Source: Hofstenia miamia (lineage: Eukaryota; Xenacoelomorpha; Acoela). Taken from it: a DNA stretch of 64,000 bases. A program made the position numbers and the translations under genes. Below the pieces are notes generated by a model, which did no database searches, was not told the origin of the DNA, and saw only the letters and a program-made list of their open reading frames with translations. The stretch spans positions 1,341,859 to 1,405,858 of the forward strand of contig SCFE01000003.1 of the NCBI GenBank assembly GCA_004352715.1. Direction: 5' to 3'. Positions 24,098 to 36,500 of the stretch are shown here, one piece after another; position 1 is the first letter of the stretch; the number at the start of each line of letters is the position of its first letter.

Positions 24098-25231
24098 GCT
24101 CACCAGTTCCCAGGGAGTCTGAGAGCTTTCCTCAGGACTCTAGCTGTTCCTAACAATGCTGCCTTCTGTGCTACTGCTCCTCCCCACTTTGGTACTTCCA
24201 ACTCCTCTAAGGATTTCTTATGCTTCTTATTTACTGTTCCTACTGCTACCGGGACTACTTCAGCTTCCTTTCCCTCCTTTATGCCTTGCCATGTACAGCC
24301 TATCTACATCTCCATTTAAGTTGATTGCTCTCTCTGCTGCTAGTATCTTCCTTGTCTCCCTGTCTAACTCCCTCAGTTCATTCTTATTCCACCTAACTAT
24401 TCCTGCTAAATATCTCAACACTGGTATCGCCCATGTATTAATTGCTTTTATACTTTAACCTTCTTCAATTTCCACAGCCTTTCTATTTCCTCTGCCAACT
24501 CTCTGTACTTGTCTATATTCTCTTTCTCCTTCTTTTCTCTTTGTCTACCACTACTACATCTGGTCTCTGTGCTTCTATTCGATTGCTTGTCTGTATGTTA
24601 AAGTCCCACAGTATCTTAAAATTCTCATTTTCTATGACTCCCTGTGGCTTGTGCTCATACCACTTGTCTCCTGCTTCTAACCCATGCTGCCTGCTCAAAC
24701 TCCAGTGTACCATTCTTTCCACTGTCATGCCTGAACTTATACTCATTCTGTGCCAACTTCTCACACCCTGCGATCAGATGACCTACTGTCTCTGCCTCTT
24801 TCTTACATAGCCTACACTTATCACTTACTTCTATTCTTCTGTCTATATATTCTTCACTCAGTTTGTTCTTATTGCTTGCTCCTGTGCTGCCATTATCAGT
24901 GCTTCTGTTTCTCTTTTTAGTTCTACCTTCTTTAACCACTTGTTGCTCTTTTCTCTGTCACACATTTCTGTGTTCCTCCAGTATTCTCTATGCATTACCT
25001 TCGGCCTATACCTTGTTTGTCTCTCTGATTCCATCCTACGCTGGTATATCTTCTTTCCTTTACTCTCAGTTCTCATCTTCTTTAACTCCTTAGTGACCTC
25101 TAGTAGGGACCCCTTAGGTTGCTCTTCTACATATTACTTTAGGCCTAGTGCTTCTGCTTCTACAGTTTCCTCTACACGTAGCAGTCCTTTCCCTTTCTTA
25201 TGTCTTGCCATGTACATCCTATCTACATCTC

Positions 25232-25235
<4 letters not shown>
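24098..25235 (-). mobile_element. LINE with restriction-like endonuclease (R2/R4-type), rearranged and dead
   Basis: Read leftward from 25235: DVDRMYMARHKKGKG, a basic helical region, RETEALIMAAQEQAIRTN, the zinc knuckle CRLCKKEAETVGHLIAGC (C-x2-C-x7-H-x4-C), EYKFRHDS, KWYEHKPQG, KILWDFNIQT, then the nuclease motif RPDVVVVDK and YRELAEEIERLWKLKK. These are the C-terminal hallmarks of R2/R4/Dong-like LINEs. Next (24455-24250) comes a second upstream-type segment, INTWAIPVLRYLAGIVRW...DVDRLYMARHKGGKG, before the true C-terminus VVPVAVGTVNKKHKKS...LLGTARVLRKALRLPGNW and a stop. Frameshifts and an in-frame stop make it inactive. The 5' end abuts (TTA)n. Confidence 0.8.

Positions 25236-25285
<50 letters not shown>
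25232..25285. repeat. (TTA)n microsatellite
   Basis: About 18 perfect TTA units at the truncated 5' edge of the LINE. Confidence 0.95.
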
Positions 25286-25286
<1 letters not shown>

Positions 25287-25409
25287 AATTACAAAAAATT
25301 TAGAAAAAAATTAAAATGTGCACTTTTACATCGACAAAATACAATGGCAGACACAAACCTGCTAGACATATTTACTGATTTTTTACACTGAGCTCACCAC
25401 ATACATAGA

Positions 25410-25433
25410 CGCACACACACACACACACACACA
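25410..25433. repeat. (CA)n microsatellite
   Basis: About 11 perfect CA dinucleotides, followed within a few bases by another short TTA run. Confidence 0.95.
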
Positions 25434-26040
25434 TTTATTATTATTATTATATATTTCATAATTAGTTTGTAGATTAATTGTAACTTTTTAGCAAATATAT
25501 TGCTTTGACTCTTACTAGGACAAAGTCTAAAAAAAAACATTAATCGTTTTCCAAAACAGCAAATTTATTGCCATATCACAGCCTACACATAAATATGAAA
25601 ATCTTTGAATAATTTTTAGGAAGATCATGCAAACAACACTGTCGAAGATCCACAAAATTCTGCTAAGTAATCAATGAATGCATGATAATATCTTACATTA
25701 ATTTTATATATTATTACTTCATTATCAACCTAGAAATAACGTATATTTTTGATGTTGAAAGGGATAGCTTTTTAATAAATTTAATAACAGTACCAGAATA
25801 TATGGACTCATATTTCAGAGAATGAAATGTCTTCATTTAGTTACTTCTGAAGATTACCTTAAATTTTGTAGAAAATTCTTTATTCGTTTGCAATCGAACA
25901 AAACGTTCGGAGAATAAATTTTGAAATTCTTCAAATCTAAAATAAATAAAAGAGTTTGATTAATAAATACGCAATTCAGGAATGCGCACTATATTTAAAT
26001 TGCATGAGCATTATAAAGAATGAAAAAAATGATAAATGAT

Positions 26041-26111
26041 TTATGAATATTAATAATTTCAAGAGGCCCAAAGAGGGGTACACCCAGCTTTTTTTCTGAG
26101 AGGGGAACAAT

Positions 26112-26145
<34 letters not shown>

Positions 26146-29100
26146 CATATGCATTGACATATTTGCATATATATTCTTATATGTAAAGTAATTGATTTAT
26201 TTTGAAGATATTACAAATATTAAAAATACATTATTGGGGAACTTAGATAGTCTCCGCTTCTTGACATGCTAACCAAAACAGAAAAATTGCTTTTAACCAA
26301 GCGCAACTATTCAATTTGTGATTTACTATTTTATATATCTATTCTTCATTATCACATTTTCTAATTTCATTTCAACCTACAAACGGAATCAGCATAATGA
26401 ATGTTCTTGTTATAAATTATTGTGTGCTCCTTGATTCAAACGGTGAGGGAAGATTAGAATACATGCCGTTGCTCTGCTAGCTGTTCTTAGTTTTAATAAG
26501 AAACACTTTTTTGCTTTTGTCGTAGGGTGATCTTTAGAAGTTTTTTTCCTTTTTAGCCCTTAATAACTCCAACCAGAAAATTTAGATCAAAGCCCTGTCC
26601 GGCCTGAATCTGGCACAACCCAATTAATTTGAATTTTTTATGACACTCACTAGGAAATTGTCTACAATTTTGCAGCTTGATAGACCACACTAGGGTAGTT
26701 AGAAATTTTTAATAAAATCTGCACATTGAAAATATAATTCTAAATAGAGTTTTTCAAGAGTATATTGTATCAATGTACAATTTTAAAACGTTGTTTGCAA
26801 AATTATATAGCATTGTGTAATAGTCTATTTTTTCAATTGTAGCCTATCTTTTTCAACAGCTCAGGTCCATTTCCGTTTTCAATTTCTTTAACCAGAAGAA
26901 AGTACAGGACTGAGAATCATTCCGTGTAATGGCTGTGCTGCCAAAGAGTACCTTTAGCTACATTTTGTAACTTACCATAATTGGAATTTTATGCCTTATT
27001 TCTCTATTGTTTTTATTAGCATTCATAAGCATTTTATTCGAAATGGCTATATTTTTCATTGCTAGTTTTGGTTAAGTAGTGCATTAAATTGCCTCTTGTC
27101 ATCAACTACTGACATGCAATGCAGGAATAGGTAATTTTTATTTGGAACTCTAGGCAAATAGATTTTCCAGTTCAATAAACAAATCAATTTTTGTTTTTTA
27201 CACATGAAAGTAATTGATCAAAAATCATAGCAAATTAATTAATTTTGCATTAATAAAAACCAACACATAATATATAAAAACTTTTTCAAAGAAAAATCAT
27301 CTTGATAAAGCAACCAAGGTTACTAGTAATTCATACTTCTGTTAGCACCAAGAAGAAATTATTCTAGAAAAACAAAAGTGAGATGTTGCCAGTAATCATA
27401 AAGGCTAAGATCAAATTAGGTTCTTTCACAGATACAAGATACCCTATGTAAACTTTGTGATTATAATTTAGTTTCTTTAGGTTTACATCAAAACATGAGA
27501 TGTTGGAGAGAAGAGCATAATCGTGCGAATAAGGTTAATGTTAAGCATTGAATATAAAAACACGGTGAATTGGGTGGTGGAAGCAAATATATTTTAGGTC
27601 ATCAAACTGTGCAGTACACTCAACAGCCAATACTATATTAATTTACTAGACATGATAATAATGCATCTTGAGTCGAAACGTGATTATATGTTTCAGCAAT
27701 TTTTGATCTGAAAATTAGCGTGAGAATGTCTTTAGTGAATTACAGGCAATTCTATTCTTAAGCAAAAAATTGAACGATTTTTAAATTGTTGCAACAAATG
27801 TAACATCAATTAAATGTTGCCTACCCTGCAAACATAGAGTAGAACCAGTATTTAAAATATATGTACTATGATTGTTATATGCACAAATTTCATGAGGAAT
27901 GAATACTTATGTGCTCTGTGGAGGAGGGGAACGTCCCCAGCCCCTCTCTGAGTGCGCCTCTGGGCCGCCTAAAATACAAGTACTAATATACTTTCCTTAA
28001 GATATTACATTGTTATGCATAAATGTTTTACTACAAGTATAATGAAAACAGTTTAAGAAAATTATTATCTAGTCCAAAGAACTTTAGTTTCCGAATAAGT
28101 TAGACAAGGTTAACTTGGCTCCATCAAAGCTGATTAAAGTTATTACTCATTGATTAATATTCTTATTCGATATAGTTTATCAAGATAGTGTAGTAGTTGT
28201 GTTATTGTAGTGCGACCTTCAATAATTCTATATTGCTGTGGACAGAACTTATGTATTATCTTAGGATATAAGAATTCCAATATTACTCACTCATAAATCA
28301 TTGCAAGTGGTCTGTAATTTGTAATGGAGGCAGCACTACCAATGTAAGTGATGCATTTCATTTTTGTTAAAGTGCTTCATTTGGTGCTATTTGATAGCTA
28401 CTTTAAGCAGAGTCAAGAAAGTCAATTTCTAAAGACGTCTATTTTACCCTAAGAGGTAGTTCTGATTAATAAAAAGAGGATAGGGGAGCTCACATGACAT
28501 GCAGCACTAGGTAAAAAAATCAAGATTAAAAAACTATCTGTCAATGTCACATAATCAATTTTTTCATATCTTACTGTCTTAGCCTAGCTAAGGAATGTCA
28601 GCAATCTCCTAGTAGATGTATTGAGAGTTTGAAGCTAAAGCATGATATACAGGACTGCACCCATGAGGAGTCCTTTTTTAAATTTTTTGGGACGTAAATT
28701 GTATTTTGCTCATCATTACGTAATTTGTCTCAGAAGGGGCATTATGTTCAAACAAAACCATTATGTAAAGTCATTTACACACATTTAATAGTTTTGCAAC
28801 ACGAATAGAAAGCAATTGAAACCATTAATTTTTTCTATATATTTAGAACGTTTGAATAAGATTTTGACGAATTGTTCAAATTGGTATTTCTCATCAAAGA
28901 ATTGCATAAAATGACTTTAGCATTATAGAATTAGCAGATTAAATCATTTTAAAATTATTTACTGGTCGGATTTACAAATTTCTATTACTATGCTAATCTA
29001 TCATTTCTGATGTATATTTTTTAGTAACCAGTTGGGTATTTAGACAAACATATATACTGGTTAAAAGTGCTAAATTTTTTTTCTTACATGTCTCTATATG

Positions 29101-30529
29101 TAGCTGTAAATGAAATATTATTTATCGTCTTTGCAAGTTTACATGACGTGTAATGTCAAGGCCATGCCCATATTTGCTTCAATCAAACAATTCTATAGCT
29201 AAGACTTCCTAGCTATCTGTATATGCCACATCAATATTATTTGATTCATGCAATCAGCTTAGAAAAAATTTTGCCAAAATTTCTAAATTTTACATGAAAT
29301 TTTGATGGAGTTGATATTTTAGTCAAAAATTGAAAGTTACTACGATTGATACTCACAAATACATGCCTTCCCAGATATTTGCAATTTGATTAAAGAAACT
29401 GTGTTAACATAGAAACAGCACCAGCTGTTAAATATATCAACTCAAGGCATGAGGGCATACCTTATCTCACAGAAATTGAAAGTGCAAGTTTCACAAAAAA
29501 TCCTTTGAACTGTGCAAGGTTCTATGGCATCCTTCTTTTAAGCTAGGTGACATCACAGTAGTTCTGATGTTATTAAGGCCAGAAACCTTAGACCGGCTTG
29601 ATATCTAAACACTAGGAATGAGAATAATTTGAACGTTTTTGTAAAAATTGAATTTTACATTGAAAAAGTTAAAAAAATTTTTGTACTTAGGGCATTGCAA
29701 TAATCTTTATCACAAATTTTCACAATAAGAACGAAGTACACTTATCCATAGATGTGACAACATCCGAGTATTTCCAAATTTCTCAATAGACTTGGAGAAA
29801 ATTTTTTGAAAATTTTACAAAACCGATAGCATCTCTAAGGATTCATTTAGGAGTTATCCATGAGTTTTTTTCAAGAACATAAATTATAAATAAAATGTTG
29901 AAAAAAATTAACATATAATGAATCTAAATTGTGTTCGAAATTATATATATATATATATATATATGCAGTAGTAGAATGTCCCACGTCAGGTTTATAAAAC
30001 TGATTTTGATTGGTTGGATCAAAAAAATTTTTGTCAAAATATTAAAAAAATTTAAGAATAAAGGTAATGAATGGTATTTTTAGTTTTTATTTTTTCAATA
30101 TTTCAAATGTCGGTTTTGTGACTTATTTGGTCATAACTTAGATGTCAGAAAGACCTGCGCGGGCCCCTTTACACATGTTAATAATATTAAATATAAATCA
30201 ATGATTTGAAAATACAAATAATCTATTAAATTTATAAAATCAATTTCATCAGTAACAATTTTATTTAATTTTATTTATTCTAAATATTATTCAATTTCCA
30301 TGTGAATGAATATCAGTTAAATTTCAACTACTTTTTAAATATTTATGACCATTATTGTTTTCAATCCGATTGGAATTGAATATCTCGGCCCACCCGTTTA
30401 TAAATTATTTTGCACTTAAACATTTTGTTTCGCTTTATTTTGATAGTTAGCAAAACATCTGCTTAGTGAAACTACCTGCCAGCTAGTTTTTATTCAACTG
30501 ATGCTGTTGGGATAAGAAGAATGAACTTT
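26041..30529. other. Intergenic AT-rich DNA between duplication units
   Basis: No gene seen. It holds a (TC)n-(TA)n tract (26112-26144), a short CCGGCC box (26590-26615), TE-end-like GC-rich patches (26062-26105 and 27918-27970) and a (TA)n array at 29942-29964. Poly-A/T runs are abundant. Nothing else stands out. Confidence 0.4.
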
Positions 30530-30535
30530 TTTATT
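30530..30535 (-). promoter_or_regulatory. Polyadenylation signal AATAAA of dioxygenase copy B
   Basis: Canonical AATAAA on the minus strand, 18 nt past the copy B stop codon. Confidence 0.5.
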
Positions 30536-30552
30536 GCAAATACAAATTATCT

Positions 30553-33500
30553 TTAATTATTGTCATAAAATTGAACAAATTTCATTTTGGCAAATTCTCC
30601 AGCATTTACAGGTTCATCATCCTCATTAAGAGGAGATTTAACTGTAGCTGAGTTTTTAGGGTGAAGAAAGAATGCCAAAGATCTTCGAGGAGCATGCTGT
30701 AATTTATCATTACTTGGTGCAACGACTCTATGCATCTAAAGACAATAATTGATTCAATATATCGACAAATAAGCCAATGTTAACAAAATACAAATCCATT
30801 AAATGAATGATAGAGTATAGGAGTACTCACTGTGGACTGTAGTATGTCATTGCTCCACTTTTGCATGAGATTACCAACATTAATGAGTGCGCAATCAGGT
30901 CTTGGCGTTACTGGAACAAATTTATTTTGTTTATTCAATACTTCCAAGCCACCAACTGCGTCTTGAAACAGGACAGTAACTGAATCAAAATCAGTATGCT
31001 CACCACAACGGATTTGATTTGTGACCATTTCTATAATATTACTTTAAATAGTTTAGTTAATGCAGAGATGCAACTTCAAGTAGAATAAAAACAAAGCAAT
31101 AGAGAAAGATTTTTAGTTGAGGTCAAATTATGCGCTACATTAGCTTCTAAATATTTGAAAAAATCTAAATTCATCAGAGTTCCCAACTTTTATCCCTGTT
31201 TGAGAAGTTGATATAATTTCATTATTCATCCATATTTCAAAGGTAGACTATCCAATCCCAGATTTTACTCATGGTCAGCTTTAAAATGTACCCACTTGTA
31301 AGATTGCGTTAATATTATAAAAAATGTAACAATAGTTAGGGCGTTAAGCATTACTAATTAAAATGTTTATATGTTTCTAAAACTGTGCCATAGATCATTT
31401 ATTAAGTACTCTAGGAACCTCCATTGATGTGGAACAATCCTATTTGAATTAGACTAAAGATTCCGATTACATTTTTTTGATTTGGATTTTTGTAAACTAT
31501 ATTTTGAGGTCTCATAGATACCAAAAATCTTATCAATTATCATATTTTGCAACAAAAAGTTTATAGATCTGAGACAGTAACAGCTCTATATCAACCTCAA
31601 AATGGTGATATATACCACTTTGATAGCTATAAAATGATTGGTTCACACTTTAAACAGAAATTGTCGTACTATAATATCTAAATAAATTTCACTACTCCAG
31701 AGTCGGATTTTAATCTTTATCATTGTAAAAAAACCAGCAAGGTATTATTTCCTAGCCATTAAAAAATGTTAAATACATGAAAAATTATTAATGAAAAATT
31801 CATTCTATGCATATATACATAGCGTGTTCAGGTTGTCAATTCATACTAATTTAATTTATCTTAAAGAGGCAGACGTCTTTTCCAATTGCCTTCATGGATC
31901 AGTGCGGAGTGATACTTTTTTGGATGGGTATGCATCTCAAATATTTATTAAAAGTAACGAAATAGTATTCATAATTATTTTAGCATAAACTTTCATTGTA
32001 AAATATATTGTAACCGTCACATAATCACAAACTAAAATTTACCATATTAATTGAGTTTTTATTAGTAGAACTGATGTTTTAGAAAGAAATGTTTAGGAAA
32101 TGACATTAGAAGAATTTCTTGATATCCAATATTCATTTCATATATGCATAAATCAATTTCTGAGGACATGCAAATCATATGTTGGCATCTCCAATGGCCA
32201 TTGGGTATGAAAGCGCATTCCCTAAATACCCTGTTTCGCCGCCTATGGTTATGGATCTTTAGGTGTATTTGTCTTCAGGGCAAATCAATTTCTTTATAGC
32301 TACTGTTATCTTATATCTATCAGAAATAGAAAAAAACGTATTTACAAATCACGTAAAATGTACCAGCAACCAGCTTGACAGTGTAATATACATGTATATT
32401 CCTGATCGAATTCAAAGAATAGAATTGTACAGTTGTCTGATTATATTTCATTCCAAATAAGTTAGGTGTGAAATGCACTTTCATTGGTATTGTATTATTT
32501 TTGCTTTATTGCATATTTAATATAGTTCTTTAAGTAAATAATTAATATATTCATATATAAAAATAATTAATAAATACATATATATATATATATATATATA
32601 TCGACTCTATTTGTTAATTTGAAATGACACCTTTTCCAATAAGCGATGGATACCAAAGTGTTCGTAAATTGCAGCAGACTTCCTCACCAAACGGATCATG
32701 AAATTCATCGAAAAATCCTGGATCCTAATTCATAATACATAAAATATACAAGAATATAAGATTTACATCAAGTTTTAGCCCTATAGCAATTAGTCGCAAA
32801 GTGCGCAACGCCAGCGTTCCCAACATCTTGAAAAACTTGACATTGATTTTTTGAAAGTTTGGGATTTCTTCTGGCCAATTCTAAATAACGAATTATATTC
32901 ATTAATTAAGAACAATATACAAATTTAAGTACATAAATTTTCTAAAATTCACCCACAACCTACTCTACTAATTATTCGTAGCCTGTGATTTATCATCACA
33001 ACTACTTTTGCAATAAAACTCTAACAGAAATTTGAAATAACAGCATCAATGCTTGACATTTAGAAAAGCATATTTTACACGCATTTGCATAGATGCTTTG
33101 CTATTTTTTGAGGTAAAGTGGCTCTATAATAAAAAATTCATTTCACGACGCTAGTTTTTAATTTTTTTAGTTTTTTACCCAAAATTCAATCATATCCTCC
33201 CCTTGCATACGCCACTTTAATTGATGACAATATTATGATGTTAATGCTCAGTAGGGCTATACTGATAAGGTATTTCTCATAAGAGTTCTCATCGGGTCTG
33301 CCTTTTAGACTCGAAACTCAACCCGTAGCAACCACGGTCTTACTAGGCCCGGGCCGACCCGATTTTTTTTTACTGAGACCTGAAGCTCAAACTTTTTCAA
33401 AAATGGACCCGAACGCGACCCGATTTTTTTCTGAAGCCATACCGCAATGGCTTAGAACACACTTAAAAAGATGGATTTTTTTATTGAACAAGCTAAAAAG

Positions 33501-36500
33501 TTTGAAATTGACCCAAAATTATATATCCAGTGTAAATAAACAAGCAAACAAACAAATAGTTGGATTGACGAATATTGAGAATATTGATTGTGAAATGTTC
33601 CCAAAGACCCGAGACCCCAAATTGGTCGAAAAGAATAACAATTTTTCTTTGACAATTGCGAGTTTTTGCAAAATATTTAAATTCCTTTCATACCTACCTT
33701 TCATGAAATTTTTCAAGGCCACGGGGGCAAAGTCAGAGGTCAATGAAACAGAGCGGGTCGCGGATTAAAAGTGAAAATGCAAGAGGGGACTCGCTTCTAT
33801 CACTTGGTGACTTCAGATATTATTGTTGATATAATTGTTATTAGTTTTTGAGATATAAGCATTTAAATATTTTTTCAATAACGATAAAAATTTAAAATCC
33901 CTGGGGTGCTTAAGAATAAATCTACAAATTATTTGTTAAATCTTAAGAGCTAAGTTTTCTTCCAACCTTGATTTGCATATTTAATGAATCTTTAAAATTA
34001 TTTCAATTTTAAAGTACACCATTGATAATGGACAAAATTTAACAAGCAAATACATTGACAGACTTAATATTTGCTGTACCGAAGATATGGCTCTGCAGAA
34101 CTTTAATGAGACTTTCTTTGTTTGCTTTTTTGTTTATTTGTAATGAAGAAAGAAGTTTGGGCCAAAACGTTTTTTTCGCCTGATTTGGCAACCTAATACA
34201 AAAGAGAAAATTCGTATATGACTGAGTTAAATAGGTCAAATCTTGCAGCTAGATGTTTTTCTGTTCCAATCCAATTAGTAGTATAGAAGTCTATGTTCAC
34301 TACTTAATGTGTTTCTTTTAGTGCAAAAGAGATTTATTATAAAAATGGAGGAAAATAAAAGTTAGTAATGCAAAAATTTACAAATATATATACATACAGT
34401 ACTAGCCAAAAGTTTGGGAACAGTAACCTCTCTAAAGTGTGTTGTATGCTATTTCCTGGAAACTTCGTAAAATTCCTGGAATTCCCAATTTTTTCTTAGA
34501 ATTTACAACAGATTTATTTAGCCAATCAAATTAACACAACTTTAGACTTACACAAAATGTATTTTTACTGAAAAAGCACTATCATTATAGTTTGAAATAT
34601 GGTCCGTGGTAGTGAAATTTCACCAACAAAGCGTGCTCAAATTCATATCTTGTACGAGGAGGGGTACAATTATCGCGCTATAGCTGTTACAATGGGCGTG
34701 TCAATATCTTCGGTATCCAGAAGTGTTACTCGCTATCAGCAACTGCAAAAATTTTTCCTCTCGCAAGCGGTCTGGAAAACCAAAAGTGACAACCCCTCAG
34801 ACTGACCGTCTCATTCACTGTTACGTCGTCAATCAACCATTCTCTTCATCTTCTGAAGTCAATGCAAATCTAGGTGCGGTAGTGCAGAATGTATCAACAC
34901 GCACCATTAGGCGTCGATTGAATACTACTTTTGACCTTCCATCGTGCAAACCGGCAGTAAAACCCCGATTGCCTTCAAAGAACATTCGAGACTGGTTGCG
35001 CTTCTGCAGGCAATACCAACACTACCCCCCTTAGATGTGGCATCAAGTAATGTTTGGTGACGAATCAAAGATTTTGCCAGCTTACCACATACTGGCCACA
35101 CGTTCGACAACCAAGAGACCAAAGATTCAACACACGTTACACGCAACAAACTGTCCACTCAGCACCTTCTGTGATGATTTGGGGTGCTATAACTGCGAAT
35201 GGTCTGCATTTTGTTCCTCACAACGAGACAGTCAAGGCTTACCTCAAAATAATTCCGGAGAAAGTTTCCATGTTTATGCAGCTCCACGGAACATCTGCAC
35301 TACAACAAGATGGTGCTCCTTGCCACAGCGCCAAAGTTGTGAAACAGTGGATTGCATCACAAAACTTTCGGCTGCTTGAGATCTGGCCGGGAAACTCCCC
35401 AGACCTCAACGTCATAGAAAATTGCTGGCATCACATCAAAAACTGTCTGAGGAAGCGCCAATGCACATCACTCGACGATCTGAAAGAGCAAATTAAAGTG
35501 GTATGATGCACAGAGATTACTGATGATTATTGTAGAAAGCTTGTCGAGTAAATGTCAATTTATATTGCTGCGTGGTAGGCCAATAATACATACAAAATAT
35601 TAGTGAGTTTTTTTGAATTAACTATTTACTTTCTACACATTGTTATCATATTGTTTCTACATTGCGTTTAGAAAGTGTTCCCAAACTTTTGGCCAGTACT
35701 ATATATATATTTACAGAGTGTGTATTAGACATGCCTACTTTACATTAAATGATTACTACAAACCTCCAAAAAATTAATTAGAAAATTTTCAGCTTCCAGA
35801 ATCTCTCTATTTCCTCTGCCAACTCCTCATACTAGTTTATTTTTCCTCCTCCTTGCTTTCTAATTTGCTGTCCTTTGGTGCTGCTATATTTATCACTGTT
35901 CCCATTCTTTCTTCTTTATCTACCATTACAATGTCTAGCATCCATGCTTCCCATCACCTTTTTTGTCTGTAAGTTGAACGCCTACATTGTTATATTTCAT
36001 TCTCTATGACGTTCTGTGACTCATGCTCATACCACTTGTCTCCTACTTCTAATCCATGCTGCCCACTAAAGCGTCAGTACCCCATTAATCCCACTTTATC
36101 ATCCATGAACTTATGCATGTTCTGTGGCAATTTCACACCCTTTTATCAGATGATCTATTGTCTTCAAGCAGTTCTTACTTAGCCTACACTTATCACTTGT
36201 TTCAGAACTTCTTTATTTACTTTATCCATATTTCTTGCTCTTGTGCTTCTGATCCTCTCTTTAGTCCTGCCTTCTTTAACCACCTTTTGCACTCTTCTCT
36301 ATACCAGTCTTCTACTTCTATATTTCCCAATATTCTGTATGCATCACTTTCTGCCTATATGTTCTTTGTCTCTGTTCTTCTATCCTACTCTGGTATGCCT
36401 TCCTTCTCTCACCCTCTGTTTTTATATTCCCTAACTCTATAGTTGCCTCCAGTAGTAACACCTTAGGTTGCTCTTCTACGCATTCTTTTAGTCCTTCAGC

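Larger units (their letters stand above)
22800..26040. repeat. Segmental duplication: 5' flank of dioxygenase copy A
   Basis: Collinear, diverged similarity to 42280-45370. Shared blocks include AATTAGAAAGCATAA near 23010/42478, GGTCTACAATTG near 23591/44699, AAAATTCTGCTAA near 25656/44990 and TATAAAGAATGAAAAAAATG near 26011/45335. An extra segment of about 1.7 kb (about 23740-25500) is absent from the partner and holds LINE sequence. Confidence 0.7.

Noticed and set aside
24442-24810. Large plus-strand open frames (24014-25287 and 36113-36442) rich in Leu, Ser and Cys that look like membrane proteins.
   Set aside because: They are antisense shadows of the R2/R4-type LINE coding strand, which carries the real motifs on the minus strand.
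26062-27970. Possible pair of inverted GC-rich ends (AGGCCCAAAGAGGGG and, inverted, GGCGGCCCAGAGGCGC) enclosing about 1.9 kb.
   Set aside because: The match is imperfect, no target duplication could be found, and there is no coding sequence between. Not strong enough to call an element.
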